Assembly (NCBI GenBank): GCA_003056425.1
Contig: PYVY01000005.1
Location: forward strand, 209,676-273,675
DNA: 64,000 nt
Direction of reading: 5' to 3'
From: Alteromonas indica
Lineage (GTDB): Bacteria > Pseudomonadota > Gammaproteobacteria > Enterobacterales > Alteromonadaceae
A program made the translations under genes and the position numbers. Of this stretch, positions 54,901 to 64,000 are shown in pieces. A model generated the notes under the pieces. It worked only from the letters and a program-made list of their open reading frames with translations, was not told where the DNA came from and did not search any database. How positions within the stretch are numbered: position 1 is the first letter of the stretch; every line of letters starts with the position of its first letter.

Positions 54901-55981
54901 CGGTGTTGAAGAAGCTAAACTGGACAGTACACCTCGCGAGAGATGGTTCGACATTACGTTGAAAGACGAAGATGTTCAGAACGATCTGGATCAGATTGCT
55001 GAGCAGTATGCAGAAATCAGACAAGATTTTGATAAGAAATTTGAAGTTAAACGTCGCAAGATTACCCAAGGTGATGACCTTGCACCAGGCGTACTGAAAA
55101 TTGTCAAAGTGTACCTTGCTGTTAAGCGTCATATACAGCCTGGTGACAAAATGGCAGGACGTCACGGTAACAAGGGTGTTATCTCAACCATCGTGCCGGT
55201 AGAAGATATGCCATACGATGAGTTTGGTAACCCGGTTGATATCGTACTGAACCCGTTGGGTGTACCGTCGCGGATGAACATTGGTCAGATTCTTGAGACT
55301 CACATGGGCATGGCTGCTCATGGTATTGGTGTGAAGATTGACCGAATGCTCAAAGAGCAGGCGGAGCTTACCAAGCTACGTGAATTCCTGAAGGAAGTTT
55401 ACACGCTGGGTGAGAACCATCAGGAAGTTGATATTGACAACTTTACCGATCACGAAGTGGTACGTTTGTCTCAGAATCTGCGTAAAGGTCTGCCAATAGC
55501 GACACCGGTATTTGACGGTGCTCGTGAAGATGAGATTAAAGCGCTGCTTAAACTGGCTGATATCCCGGAAAGCGGACAGATTACACTAAGCGATGGCCGC
55601 ACAGGTCGTGAGTTTGAGCGTCCGGTAACCGTGGGTTACATGTACATGCTGAAACTGAACCACCTTGTTGATGACAAGATGCATGCGCGTTCTACCGGCT
55701 CTTACAGTCTGGTTACGCAGCAGCCTCTGGGTGGTAAAGCTCAGTTTGGTGGACAGCGCTTCGGTGAGATGGAAGTATGGGCGCTTGAAGCATACGGTGC
55801 AGCATATACGCTTCAGGAAATGCTGACAGTGAAATCGGATGACGTTAACGGTCGTACGAAAATGTACAAAAATATCGTTGATGGCGATCACAGAATGGAG
55901 CCAGGCATGCCTGAATCCTTCAACGTATTACTTAAAGAAATTCGCTCGTTGGGTATCAACATCGAGTTGGAAGAAAAGTAA
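51953..55981 (+). CDS. rpoB: DNA-directed RNA polymerase beta subunit
   Basis: Catalytic-core subunit of 1342 residues, the same length as in E. coli. It starts [20 protein letters not shown] after GAGGAA; a 35-codon in-frame run upstream to 51848 is not coding. The rifampicin pocket around residue 510 ([25 protein letters not shown]) is wild type, so target-based resistance is not predicted. GRHGNKG and the C-terminal [18 protein letters not shown] are as expected. rpoC follows after 81 bp. Confidence 0.98.
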   Translation: MVYSYSEKKRIRKDFGKRPQVLEIPYLLSIQLDSFKKFIETDPDAQYGLEAAFRSVFPIKSYSGNSELQFVSYRLGEPVFDVKECQIRGVTFSAPLRVKLRLVLFDKEAAPGTVKDIKEQEVYMGEIPLMTDNGTFVINGTERVIVSQLHRSPGVFFDHDKGKTHSSGKVLYNARVIPYRGSWLDFEFDPKDNLFVRIDRRRKLPATIILRALEMSTEEILETFFDKVQVRIEKDKLMMEVVPDRLRGETAQFDILDGEGNVLVETGRRISARHTRALEKADINELAVPAEYMIGRVYARTYVNEDTGEVIANANDELTLESLAALSQSGIKEFETLYINDLDHGSYISDTLRIDGSTNRLEALVEIYRMMRPGEPPTKDAAETLFDNLFFSEDRYDLSSVGRMKFNRRLGREELVGSGTLDKDDIVSVMKRLILIRDGKDEVDDIDHLGNRRIRSVGEMAENQFRVGLVRVERAVKERLSLGDLDSIMPQDLINAKPISAAVKEFFGSSQLSQFMDQNNPLSEVTHKRRISALGPGGLTRERAGFEVRDVHPTHYGRLCPIETPEGPNIGLINSLASFARTNDFGFLETPFRRIVNGIVTDEIDYLSAIEEGQYVIAQANILLDENGAVVDDLIPSRHRGETVLMPKAEISYMDVSPQQIVSVAASIIPFLEHDDANRALMGANMQRQAVPTLRADKPLVGTGMERTIAVDSGVTVVAKRGGTVDYVDASRIVIKVDEDEMLAGEAGIDIYNLTKYTRSNQNTCINQKPTCNVGDPIVAGDVLADGPSTDLGELALGQNMRIAFMPWNGYNFEDSILISERVAEEDRFTTIHIQELSCIARDTKLGPEEISSDIPNVGEAALGKLDESGVVYIGAEVKGGDILVGKVTPKGETQLTPEEKLLRAIFGEKASDVKDTSLRVPNSVHGTVIDVQVFTRDGVEKDKRALEIEDMQLRQVKKDLSDEFNILADGTFSRARNTLIRAGVEEAKLDSTPRERWFDITLKDEDVQNDLDQIAEQYAEIRQDFDKKFEVKRRKITQGDDLAPGVLKIVKVYLAVKRHIQPGDKMAGRHGNKGVISTIVPVEDMPYDEFGNPVDIVLNPLGVPSRMNIGQILETHMGMAAHGIGVKIDRMLKEQAELTKLREFLKEVYTLGENHQEVDIDNFTDHEVVRLSQNLRKGLPIATPVFDGAREDEIKALLKLADIPESGQITLSDGRTGREFERPVTVGYMYMLKLNHLVDDKMHARSTGSYSLVTQQPLGGKAQFGGQRFGEMEVWALEAYGAAYTLQEMLTVKSDDVNGRTKMYKNIVDGDHRMEPGMPESFNVLLKEIRSLGINIELEEK

Positions 55982-56062
55982 CACGGCGTACGCCATAGTT
56001 TGATTTGATGGCCCGACCTTCACCGGTCGGGTTATAGAGACTGACTCCGCTGGGAGAGTATT

Positions 56063-59000
56063 GTGAAAGACTTATTAAAGTTTCTAAAGCAACAAAACAA
56101 GACAGAAGAGTTCGATAATATTCGAATTGGTCTGTCATCACCTGAAATGATCCGCTCGTGGTCATTCGGTGAGGTTAAAAAGCCTGAAACTATAAACTAT
56201 CGTACCTTTAAGCCTGAGCGTGACGGCTTGTTCTGCGCGCGCATCTTTGGTCCGGTAAAAGACTACGAATGTTTGTGTGGTAAGTACAAACGTCTTAAGC
56301 ATCGCGGCGTAATCTGCGAGAAGTGTGGCGTGGAAGTTACCCTGACTAAAGTACGCCGTGAGCGTATGGGTCATATCGAGCTAGCGAGCCCGGTAGCACA
56401 TATTTGGTTCTTAAAATCATTGCCGTCGCGTATTGGTTTGATGCTGGATATGACATTGCGTGATATCGAGCGTGTGTTGTATTTCGAATCTTATGTAGTG
56501 ACAGAGCCAGGACTGACCACGCTTGAGCGTAGCCAGTTGCTGAACGAAGAAGAATATCTGGACGCACTGGAAGAAAATGGCGACGAATTCGACGCCAAAA
56601 TGGGTGCTGAAGCGGTATTCGATTTGTTGAAAGTGCTTGATGTTGATGCTGATGTTGCTGCAATGCGTGAAGAGTTGCCTAGCATCAATTCTGAAACCAA
56701 GCGTAAGAAGATCACTAAGCGTCTTAAATTGCTTGAGTCTTTCCAGCAGTCTGGTAACAAACCTGAGTGGATGATTATGACAGTGCTGCCGGTATTACCG
56801 CCAGACCTGCGCCCACTTGTACCGCTGGATGGTGGCCGTTTTGCCACCTCAGATTTGAACGACTTATACCGTCGGGTTATCAACCGTAATAACCGTCTTA
56901 AGCGTCTGCTTGATCTTGCCGCGCCTGATATCATTGTACGTAACGAAAAGCGTATGTTGCAGGAAGCAGTAGATGCATTGCTGGACAACGGTCGACGTGG
57001 GCGCGCTATCACAGGCTCCAACAAGCGTCCGCTTAAGTCGCTTGCCGATATGATTAAAGGTAAGCAGGGCCGGTTCCGTCAGAACCTGCTGGGTAAGCGT
57101 GTTGACTACTCTGGCCGTTCGGTTATTACCGTAGGACCTACACTGCGTTTGCATCAGTGTGGTCTGCCTAAGAAAATGGCACTTGAGCTGTTCAAGCCGT
57201 TTATTTATGGCAAGTTGGAAGGTCGTGGTTTAGCCACTACGATTAAAGCTGCGAAGAAGCTGGTTGAGCGCGAAGCTCCAGAAGTATGGGATGTATTGGA
57301 TGAAGTTATCCGCGAACACCCGGTACTACTGAACCGTGCACCAACACTTCACAGACTGGGTATCCAGGCATTTGAACCGACCCTTATCGAAGGTAAAGCG
57401 ATTCAGTTGCATCCACTAGTTTGTGCGGCCTACAACGCCGACTTCGATGGTGACCAAATGGCGGTACACGTACCGCTGACAATCGAAGCGCAGTTGGAAG
57501 CGCGCGCCCTGATGATGTCTACTAACAACATCTTGTCGCCAGCCAACGGTGAACCTATCATCGTTCCTTCGCAGGACGTTGTATTAGGCTTGTATTACCT
57601 GACCCGTGATAAAATTAACGGTAAAGGTGAAGGTATGGTATTTACCAGCCCGAACGAAGCTGAAAAAGCATACCGTACCGATGCTGCTGAATTGCATGCA
57701 CGGGTTAAGGTTCGTATCACCGAATACGATATTGCTGAAGACGGTACAAAAACAGAAAAAGTAACGCTGACAGAAACTACTGTTGGCCGGGCTATTTTCT
57801 CGTTGATTCTGCCAAAAGGTCTGCCGTTTGAAGTTATCAACCAAGCGATGGGCAAAAAGCAAATCTCACGTTTGCTGAATACCTGCTACCGTACGCTGGG
57901 TCTGAAAGACACCGTTATTGCTGCTGACCAAATCATGTATACCGGTTTCCATTATGCAATGATTGCCGGTGCGTCAGTGGGTATCGATGACATGGTTATT
58001 CCGGAAGCGAAGAAAGAAATCATCGACGCTGCTGAAGCCGAAGTTATTGAAATCCAGGAACAGTTCCAGAACGGTCTGGTAACGGCGGGTGAGCGTTACA
58101 ACAAAGTTATCGATATCTGGTCAAATGCCAACGAAAAAGTTGCTAAGGCCATGATGGATAACCTGAAGTCAGATATTGTTCTGAATGCGAAAGGCGAAGA
58201 AGAAGAGCAGCAATCATTTAACTCTGTTTATATGATGGCCGACTCGGGGGCACGGGGTAGTGCAGCCCAGATTCGTCAGTTAGCGGGTATGCGTGGTCTG
58301 ATGGCGAAACCAGATGGTTCAATCATCGAAACGCCTATTACGGCTAACTTCCGTGAAGGTCTGAACGTACTACAGTACTTCATCTCTACTCACGGTGCGC
58401 GTAAAGGTTTGGCCGATACTGCATTGAAAACTGCTAACTCGGGTTATCTGACTCGTCGTCTGGTAGACGTTGCGCAAGATTTGGTTATTACTAACAGCGA
58501 CTGTGGCACCTATGAAGGTGTTAAAATGTCTCCGCTGATTGAAGGTGGTGATGTTGTTGAGCCATTGCGTGAGCGTGTACTAGGTCGTGTGGTAGCAGAA
58601 GACGTCGTTATCCCAGGTAGTGACGAGGTATTGATTGAACGTAATGTTCTATTAGATGAAGCCTTAGTAGACTTACTTGAAGCGCATTCAATCGACCAGA
58701 TTCAGGTTCGCTCGGTTATTACTTGTGACAACGACTTTGGCGTATGTGCTAACTGTTACGGTCGTGACCTGGCACGTGGTCATATGGTTGCTAAAGGTGA
58801 GTCTGTGGGGGTTATCGCTGCACAGTCCATCGGTGAGCCAGGTACACAGCTTACCATGCGGACGTTCCACATTGGTGGGGCGGCATCACGGGCCTCTGCA
58901 GAAAACAGTGTTCAGGTTAAAACTGCCGGTTCATTGAAGTTGCAGAACAACAAAAGTGTGCGCAATACCGAAAACAAAATGGTTATCGTATCGCGCTCTA

Positions 59001-60241
59001 CTGAGTTGACGATCACTGATACCCATGGTCGTGAGAAAGAGCGCTATAAAGTGCCTTACGGCGCGGTATTATCGGTTGATGAAGGTGCAGAGGTTAACGC
59101 TGGCGACATCGTTGCTACGTGGGACCCGCATAGTCACCCCATCATCGTTGAGCGGCCGTCTAAAGTTAGCTTTGCTGACATTGACGACTCCAACACCGAG
59201 ATGCAGCAGGACGAACTGACTGGTTTGACCCGGGTTGTGGTTAAAGACCTGTCTAAGGTGAATTCGAAAGAACCTAAGATCATTCTGGAAAGTGAAGAGA
59301 TTGGTCTGCAGGAAATTCGTCTACCTAGCTTTACGACGATTGAATCAGCGGATGGTAAGGTAGCCCAGGCGGGTGACGTACTGGCGCGGATTCCACAGGA
59401 AAGCTCGAAGACACGGGATATTACCGGTGGTCTGCCACGAGTTGCTGACCTGTTTGAAGCGCGTAAACCTAAAGAGCCTGCTATTTTGGCTGAAGTATCT
59501 GGTTCGGTTGGCTTTGGTAAAGAAACCAAAGGTAAACGTCGACTGGTTATTTCACCTAAAGATGGCGATCAATACGAAGAGATGATTCCAAAATGGCGTC
59601 AACTTAACGTGTTCGAAGGTGAACAGGTTGAACGTGGTGAAGTCATCGCCGATGGTCCTGAGTCTCCACATGATATCTTACGTTTACGTGGTATCAGCGC
59701 GGTGTCTAACTACATCGTGAACGAAGTACAGGAAGTTTACCGTCTGCAGGGTGTTAAGATTAACGATAAGCACATCGAAGTTGTTATTCGTCAGATGCTG
59801 CGTAAGTGCTTGATTACTCAACCAGGCGACAGTCTGTTCCTGGAAGGCGAACAGGTTGAGGTGGCAAATGTGAAAATTGCTAACCGTGAACTTGAACGTC
59901 AGGGCAAACTGCCTGCTTCGTATGAGACACAGTTACTGGGTATTACCAAGGCGTCACTGTCAACTGAATCGTTTATCTCTGCGGCATCGTTCCAGGAGAC
60001 CACACGGGTTCTGACAGAAGCGGCGGTACAGGGTAAAGAAGACGATCTACGTGGTCTTAAAGAAAACGTAATTGTGGGTCGTTTGATTCCTGCCGGTACT
60101 GGTTTTGCTTACCACGAACGTCGGATGCAGAAGCGTCAGGCAGCGTTGGAAGAGATGTCAGTATCTGCTGAAGAAGCAGAGCAGGCCCTGACTGAAGCGC
60201 TAAATGCTGAAGTGAGCGGTGAGTCATCTTCTGACCAGTAA
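56063..60241 (+). CDS. rpoC: DNA-directed RNA polymerase beta-prime subunit
   Basis: Largest core subunit, 1392 residues, about 15 shorter than in E. coli. It carries the N-terminal zinc-binding [21 protein letters not shown], the active-site [10 protein letters not shown] near residue 458, the bridge helix/trigger loop region with [16 protein letters not shown] and [22 protein letters not shown], and the second zinc site [13 protein letters not shown]. The start is GTG. It ends with an acidic tail of about 20 residues ([15 protein letters not shown]). Confidence 0.98.
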   Translation: MKDLLKFLKQQNKTEEFDNIRIGLSSPEMIRSWSFGEVKKPETINYRTFKPERDGLFCARIFGPVKDYECLCGKYKRLKHRGVICEKCGVEVTLTKVRRERMGHIELASPVAHIWFLKSLPSRIGLMLDMTLRDIERVLYFESYVVTEPGLTTLERSQLLNEEEYLDALEENGDEFDAKMGAEAVFDLLKVLDVDADVAAMREELPSINSETKRKKITKRLKLLESFQQSGNKPEWMIMTVLPVLPPDLRPLVPLDGGRFATSDLNDLYRRVINRNNRLKRLLDLAAPDIIVRNEKRMLQEAVDALLDNGRRGRAITGSNKRPLKSLADMIKGKQGRFRQNLLGKRVDYSGRSVITVGPTLRLHQCGLPKKMALELFKPFIYGKLEGRGLATTIKAAKKLVEREAPEVWDVLDEVIREHPVLLNRAPTLHRLGIQAFEPTLIEGKAIQLHPLVCAAYNADFDGDQMAVHVPLTIEAQLEARALMMSTNNILSPANGEPIIVPSQDVVLGLYYLTRDKINGKGEGMVFTSPNEAEKAYRTDAAELHARVKVRITEYDIAEDGTKTEKVTLTETTVGRAIFSLILPKGLPFEVINQAMGKKQISRLLNTCYRTLGLKDTVIAADQIMYTGFHYAMIAGASVGIDDMVIPEAKKEIIDAAEAEVIEIQEQFQNGLVTAGERYNKVIDIWSNANEKVAKAMMDNLKSDIVLNAKGEEEEQQSFNSVYMMADSGARGSAAQIRQLAGMRGLMAKPDGSIIETPITANFREGLNVLQYFISTHGARKGLADTALKTANSGYLTRRLVDVAQDLVITNSDCGTYEGVKMSPLIEGGDVVEPLRERVLGRVVAEDVVIPGSDEVLIERNVLLDEALVDLLEAHSIDQIQVRSVITCDNDFGVCANCYGRDLARGHMVAKGESVGVIAAQSIGEPGTQLTMRTFHIGGAASRASAENSVQVKTAGSLKLQNNKSVRNTENKMVIVSRSTELTITDTHGREKERYKVPYGAVLSVDEGAEVNAGDIVATWDPHSHPIIVERPSKVSFADIDDSNTEMQQDELTGLTRVVVKDLSKVNSKEPKIILESEEIGLQEIRLPSFTTIESADGKVAQAGDVLARIPQESSKTRDITGGLPRVADLFEARKPKEPAILAEVSGSVGFGKETKGKRRLVISPKDGDQYEEMIPKWRQLNVFEGEQVERGEVIADGPESPHDILRLRGISAVSNYIVNEVQEVYRLQGVKINDKHIEVVIRQMLRKCLITQPGDSLFLEGEQVEVANVKIANRELERQGKLPASYETQLLGITKASLSTESFISAASFQETTRVLTEAAVQGKEDDLRGLKENVIVGRLIPAGTGFAYHERRMQKRQAALEEMSVSAEEAEQALTEALNAEVSGESSSDQ

Positions 60242-60247
60242 AAAGAT

Positions 60248-60273
60248 TTAAAAGGCGACATGTCGCCTTTTAA
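60248..60273 (+). terminator. terminator after rpoC
   Basis: A perfect 26-bp palindrome, TTAAAAGGCGACA followed by its complement. The stem GGCGACA/TGTCGCC closes on itself and ends in four T, a short U tract, so termination may be incomplete. Confidence 0.65.
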
Positions 60274-60330
60274 TGTAGCGTCAGGTGGCCAGAGATAATC
60301 ATTAATCTTTATGGTTATCCTTTGTACACC

Positions 60331-60359
60331 TTGACACTGCACGCTTTGATCATTAGAAT
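60331..60359 (+). promoter_or_regulatory. sigma-70 promoter of the str operon (rpsL)
   Basis: Consensus TTGACA (60331-60336), exactly 17-bp spacer, TAGAAT (60354-60359), followed by a GC-rich discriminator CCGCG. Predicted start is around 60366, giving a leader of about 170 nt before rpsL. Confidence 0.75.
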
Positions 60360-60360
60360 T

Positions 60361-60415
60361 CCGCGACCCAATTTTTGGACAGTCTTAAGGACGCAAAAGA
60401 GGGCGCGGTTTTTTT
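60361..60415 (+). terminator. terminator-like hairpin straddling the rpsL transcription start
   Basis: 5' arm CCGCGACCC (60361-60369) and 3' arm GGGCGCGG (60401-60408) pair over 8 bp with one bulged A, enclosing a 31-base loop, and are followed by T7. Most of the 5' arm precedes the predicted start of the rpsL promoter, so only RNA reading through from rpoC would contain the full hairpin. Confidence 0.55.
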
Positions 60416-60534
60416 GTTTCAAAGCACAGCAATTCTGACGAGCACAGAATTGTGCGATTAAACAAGCCAATCGCAATTAATGAGCCCGAACAAAAAGGTT
60501 GGGGTTTTCGTAGTTACTAATTAGGAGCTAGTTA

Positions 60535-60909
60535 ATGGCAACAGTTAACCAGTTAGTGCGTAAGCCGCGCAAAAAGCCCGTTGAGAAAAGCAACGTAGCT
60601 GCGCTGCAAGCGTGCCCACAAAGACGTGGTGTATGTACACGTGTATATACCACTACGCCTAAGAAACCAAACTCTGCACTGCGCAAAGTATGTCGTGTGC
60701 GTCTAACCAACGGTTTTGAAGTTTCTTCATACATCGGTGGTGAAGGCCATAACCTGCAAGAACACAGTGTTGTACTGATTCGTGGCGGTCGTGTTAAAGA
60801 TCTGCCAGGTGTTCGTTACCACACAGTACGCGGTACATTAGACTGCGCAGGTGTAAACGATCGTCGCCAAGCCCGTTCTAAATACGGCGCGAAGAAGCCT
60901 AAGTCATAA
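60535..60909 (+). CDS. rpsL: 30S ribosomal protein S12
   Basis: Decoding-centre protein of 124 residues. [13 protein letters not shown] contains K42/K43 and [12 protein letters not shown] contains K88; the residues most often changed in streptomycin resistance are wild type. It is the first gene of the str operon rpsL-rpsG-fusA-tuf, 75 bp before rpsG. GGAG precedes the ATG. Codon use is that of highly expressed genes. Confidence 0.98.
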   Translation: MATVNQLVRKPRKKPVEKSNVAALQACPQRRGVCTRVYTTTPKKPNSALRKVCRVRLTNGFEVSSYIGGEGHNLQEHSVVLIRGGRVKDLPGVRYHTVRGTLDCAGVNDRRQARSKYGAKKPKS

Positions 60910-60912
60910 CGG

Positions 60913-60979
60913 TTCTCCGTTAGTAAGGCCAAACTAGAAGTAAACCGAGTTTTGGGTAAACCCTGAATTCCACGGAGAA
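60913..60979 (+). promoter_or_regulatory. rpsL-rpsG intercistronic stem covering the rpsG ribosome-binding site
   Basis: TTCTCCGT (60913-60920), just after the rpsL stop, is the exact complement of ACGGAGAA (60972-60979), which holds the rpsG Shine-Dalgarno GGAG. Pairing would close a roughly 50-nt loop and hide the site. In E. coli the S12-S7 gap is where S7 represses its own translation; this arrangement fits such a control or rpsL-coupled translation. Confidence 0.6.
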
Positions 60980-60984
60980 TTGAT

Positions 60985-61455
60985 ATGCCAAGAAGAAGAG
61001 TCGTAGGTCAACGTAAGATCCTACCTGAACCAAAATTTAAGTCACAGCTGCTTGCCAAGTTCATGAATGTCGTAATGCTCGACGGCAAGAAGTCAATTGC
61101 TGAAAAAATCGTTTACGGTGCGTTAGATATTGTTGCTGAAAAAACCGGCAAGCCACACCTGGAAGTATTTGAAGATGCACTGGACAACATTCGTCCTACT
61201 GTAGAGGTTAAATCTCGCCGCGTAGGTGGTTCTACCTACCAGGTTCCAGTAGAAGTTCGTCCGGTTCGTCGTAATGCACTGGGTATGCGTTGGTTGGTAG
61301 ACGCATCACGTAAGCGTGGCGAAAAGTCTATGTCACAACGCCTAGCAGCTGAAATGCTGGATGCAGCTGATAACAAAGGTTCTGCGGTTAAGAAGCGTGA
61401 AGACGTGCACCGTATGGCCGAAGCGAACAAAGCGTTCGCCCATTACCGCTGGTAA
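60985..61455 (+). CDS. rpsG: 30S ribosomal protein S7
   Basis: Primary 16S rRNA-binding protein that nucleates the 30S head. The 156 residues start [18 protein letters not shown], with the [19 protein letters not shown] block and end HYRW. S7 is the operon repressor in E. coli; a possible target lies just upstream. fusA starts 38 bp later. Confidence 0.97.
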   Translation: MPRRRVVGQRKILPEPKFKSQLLAKFMNVVMLDGKKSIAEKIVYGALDIVAEKTGKPHLEVFEDALDNIRPTVEVKSRRVGGSTYQVPVEVRPVRRNALGMRWLVDASRKRGEKSMSQRLAAEMLDAADNKGSAVKKREDVHRMAEANKAFAHYRW

Positions 61456-61493
61456 TATCGTTAATTTTTTTAACGATCAACTGAGAGAGACGT

Positions 61494-63596
61494 ATGCCTC
61501 GTAAGACCCCAATTGAACGATATCGTAATATTGGTATTGTGGCGCACGTAGATGCGGGTAAAACCACCACTACGGAGCGTGTTCTGTTTTATACAGGGCT
61601 TTCCCACAAGATTGGTGAAGTGCATGATGGCGCCGCCACTATGGACTGGATGGAGCAAGAGCAGGAACGTGGTATTACTATCACTTCTGCCGCGACGACC
61701 TGTTTTTGGGCTGGGATGAACCAGCAACATGAACAGCACCGAATCAACATTATCGACACCCCTGGCCACGTGGACTTTACCATTGAGGTAGAACGTTCAT
61801 TACGTGTACTTGACGGGGCGGTTGTTGTTTTTTGTGGATCTTCCGGTGTGGAGCCTCAATCAGAAACAGTCTGGCGGCAGGCTGATAAATATGAAGTACC
61901 GCGCTTGGTGTTCGTCAATAAGATGGACCGGGCCGGTGCGGATTTTGAACGGGTCGTAGGTCAAATCAAAAAGCGTTTAGGCGCTACCTGCATACCGATT
62001 CAACTGAACATCGGCGCTGAGGAAAATTTCCGCGGCGTCATCGACTTGCTGAAAATGAAGTCGATAAACTGGAACTCTGAAGACATGGGTATGACCTTTG
62101 TTTACGAAGAGATTCCGCAAGAATATGTAGAAAAAGCTCAAAAGTATCGTACAGAAATGGTGGAAGCTGCGGCTGAAGCCTCTGACGAGCTGATGAACAA
62201 ATATTTGGAAGGCGAAGAGCTGACCGAAGATGAAATTCGTCAGGGCTTACGTATTCGGACCCTGAATAACGAGATTGTTCTGGCTGCCTGTGGCAGTGCG
62301 TTTAAGAACAAAGGTGTGCAGGCTGTACTGGATGCAGTTATTGAATATCTGCCGTCACCTACCGAAGTCAAGGCAATCACCGGGGTGCTTGATGATAAGC
62401 ACGAAACCGAAGAGAAGCGTCAGGCTGATGACGATCAACCGTTCTCAGCATTGGCCTTTAAGATTGCCACCGACCCGTTTGTAGGTACGCTGACATTCTT
62501 CCGTTGTTATTCTGGGGTAGTACGTACCGGTGATACGGTATTTAACCCGGTGAAAGGTAAGCGCGAACGCTTTGGCCGAATTGTACAAATGCATGCAAAA
62601 GACCGTGAAGAACTGAAAGAAGTTCGGGCCGGTGATATTGCTGCCGCAATTGGCCTGAAAGATGTCACTACGGGTGACACGCTTTGCGACCCTAATCACG
62701 TTATTACGTTGGAGCGTATGGAGTTTCCCGATCCGGTAATCTCTATTGCGGTTGAACCTAAGTCTCAGGCAGACCAGGAAAAAATGGGCATTGCCCTGAA
62801 TAAACTGGCTGCTGAAGATCCGTCGTTCCGGGTTAAAACAGACGATGAAACCGGCCAGACGATAATCTCTGGCATGGGTGAACTTCACCTCGATATCATT
62901 GTCGACCGCATGAAGCGTGAATTTAAGGTAGAATGTAACGTTGGTAACCCGCAGGTAGCGTATCGTGAAACGATTCGCAAGTCTGTGGAAGCTGAAGGAA
63001 AGTTTGTTCGTCAGTCAGGTGGTCGTGGCCAGTTTGGTCATGTCTGGCTGAGAATAGAGCCGCAGGAAGAAGGTGCTGGTTACGAGTTCGTAAATAACAT
63101 CGTAGGTGGTGCGGTTCCTAAGGAATTCATTCCAGCGGTTGATAAGGGCATTCAGGAGCAGTTGCAAAGTGGTGTAGTCGCAGGGTACCCGGTACTTGAT
63201 ATCAAGGTAACGCTGTTCGATGGTTCTTACCACGATGTTGATTCTTCTGAAATGGCGTTTAAGATCGCCGGCTCTATGGGATTCAAAAAAGGCGCCGCGG
63301 AAGCAAATCCGGTGTTGCTTGAACCCACAATGAAAGTTGAAGTCACAACTCCGGAAGACTGGATGGGTGATGTTGTAGGCGACCTTAATCGTCGCCGCGG
63401 CATGATCGAGGGTATGGATGAAGGCGTAGCCGGCGTAAAAATAGTTCGCGCAAAAGTGCCGCTTTCTGAAATGTTTGGGTATGCGACCGACTTGCGTTCA
63501 CAAACGCAGGGCCGTGCTTCATACTCAATGGAGTTCTTCAATTATTCTGAAGCGCCTAGCAACGTTGCGCAGGCAATAATTAACGCTAGAAGTTAA
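61494..63596 (+). CDS. fusA: translation elongation factor G
   Basis: GTPase that drives ribosomal translocation. The 700-residue protein has G1 AHVDAGKTT (about 17-25), switch [11 protein letters not shown]4 NKMD, followed by domain II, domain III ([14 protein letters not shown]), domain IV ([14 protein letters not shown]) and domain V ([22 protein letters not shown]). It is as long as the canonical FusA and lies in the str operon, so this is the main EF-G. Confidence 0.97.
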   Translation: MPRKTPIERYRNIGIVAHVDAGKTTTTERVLFYTGLSHKIGEVHDGAATMDWMEQEQERGITITSAATTCFWAGMNQQHEQHRINIIDTPGHVDFTIEVERSLRVLDGAVVVFCGSSGVEPQSETVWRQADKYEVPRLVFVNKMDRAGADFERVVGQIKKRLGATCIPIQLNIGAEENFRGVIDLLKMKSINWNSEDMGMTFVYEEIPQEYVEKAQKYRTEMVEAAAEASDELMNKYLEGEELTEDEIRQGLRIRTLNNEIVLAACGSAFKNKGVQAVLDAVIEYLPSPTEVKAITGVLDDKHETEEKRQADDDQPFSALAFKIATDPFVGTLTFFRCYSGVVRTGDTVFNPVKGKRERFGRIVQMHAKDREELKEVRAGDIAAAIGLKDVTTGDTLCDPNHVITLERMEFPDPVISIAVEPKSQADQEKMGIALNKLAAEDPSFRVKTDDETGQTIISGMGELHLDIIVDRMKREFKVECNVGNPQVAYRETIRKSVEAEGKFVRQSGGRGQFGHVWLRIEPQEEGAGYEFVNNIVGGAVPKEFIPAVDKGIQEQLQSGVVAGYPVLDIKVTLFDGSYHDVDSSEMAFKIAGSMGFKKGAAEANPVLLEPTMKVEVTTPEDWMGDVVGDLNRRRGMIEGMDEGVAGVKIVRAKVPLSEMFGYATDLRSQTQGRASYSMEFFNYSEAPSNVAQAIINARS

Positions 63597-63613
63597 ATCT
63601 AAATGAAGGTTCG

Positions 63614-63638
63614 GTCCGGTCATAACGGTCGGACTTTT
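63614..63638 (+). other. hairpin between fusA and tuf
   Basis: GTCCG (63614-63618) pairs with CGGAC (63630-63634) and is followed by TTTT. A weak attenuator or processing site is possible. The tuf ribosome-binding site GAGG lies 15 bp further on. Confidence 0.35.
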
Positions 63639-63645
63639 AACTTAG

Positions 63646-64000
<355 letters not shown>

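Noticed and set aside
56010..56030. Hairpin CCCGACC/GGTCGGG between rpoB and rpoC
   Set aside because: No T run follows and rpoBC must be co-transcribed. It is at most an mRNA processing site.

Overview
The window is a chromosomal segment of a marine-type gammaproteobacterium. Its housekeeping proteins resemble those of Alteromonadaceae (an Alteromonas- or Salinimonas-like organism). That placement rests on gene order and on protein sequences recognised by eye, not on a search. The DNA has intermediate GC content and is densely coding. No transposon, prophage or CRISPR array is visible.

Layout. (1) 1-8000: the conserved block amiB-mutL-miaA-hfq-hflX-hflK-hflC (cell separation, mismatch repair, tRNA modification, RNA chaperone, ribosome-associated GTPase, FtsH regulators), closed by an intrinsic terminator. 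The last codons of the preceding gene, possibly tsaE, lie at the left edge. (2) 8-17 kb: an AbgT-family transporter, hemH with a DUF4112 gene, a two-gene acetolactate synthase/aldehyde dehydrogenase operon of unclear purpose, a DUF2237 gene, ubiG and two glutathione S-transferase genes. (3) 17.3-23.3 kb: a complete DNA-ligase-associated repair cassette in two divergent pairs (LIG-EXO and Lhr-Core-MPE). (4) 23.3-27.2 kb: putrescine synthesis (aguA-aguB), pterin genes folM/folE and a small zinc-ribbon gene. (5) 27.5-31 kb: amylosucrase divergent from an MFS carrier, with a candidate LacI-type operator between them. (6) 31-42.8 kb: yaeR-like VOC protein, ChrR-like cupin, lipocalin, PhnA, pyrC, an internally duplicated solute-binding-like protein, dbpA, an ACT protein, an M13 peptidase lipoprotein, an RraA-like protein and an ABC exporter.

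(7) 43-64 kb: tRNA-Trp-secE-nusG, then rplK-rplA-rplJ-rplL-rpoB-rpoC, then rpsL-rpsG-fusA-tuf (tuf is cut by the window edge). The usual nusG-rplK junction is interrupted by an inward-facing four-gene operon for a ferric-type ABC transporter. A strong Fur box precedes an unrecognised periplasmic helical protein that heads this operon.

Regulation visible in the sequence: sigma-70 promoters before tRNA-Trp, rplK and rpsL, each with a GC-rich discriminator as expected for stringent control; a long rplJ leader; a terminator-like attenuator between rplL and rpoB; a stem that hides the rpsG ribosome-binding site; and several terminators between convergent genes. The best candidates for new biology are the iron operon inside the ribosomal/RNA polymerase gene cluster with its unknown lead gene, the acetolactate synthase/aldehyde dehydrogenase pair, the tandem-duplicated binding protein in the pyrC-dbpA operon, and a terminator hairpin built into the rpsL promoter. 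No wholly new multi-gene system could be demonstrated from sequence alone.
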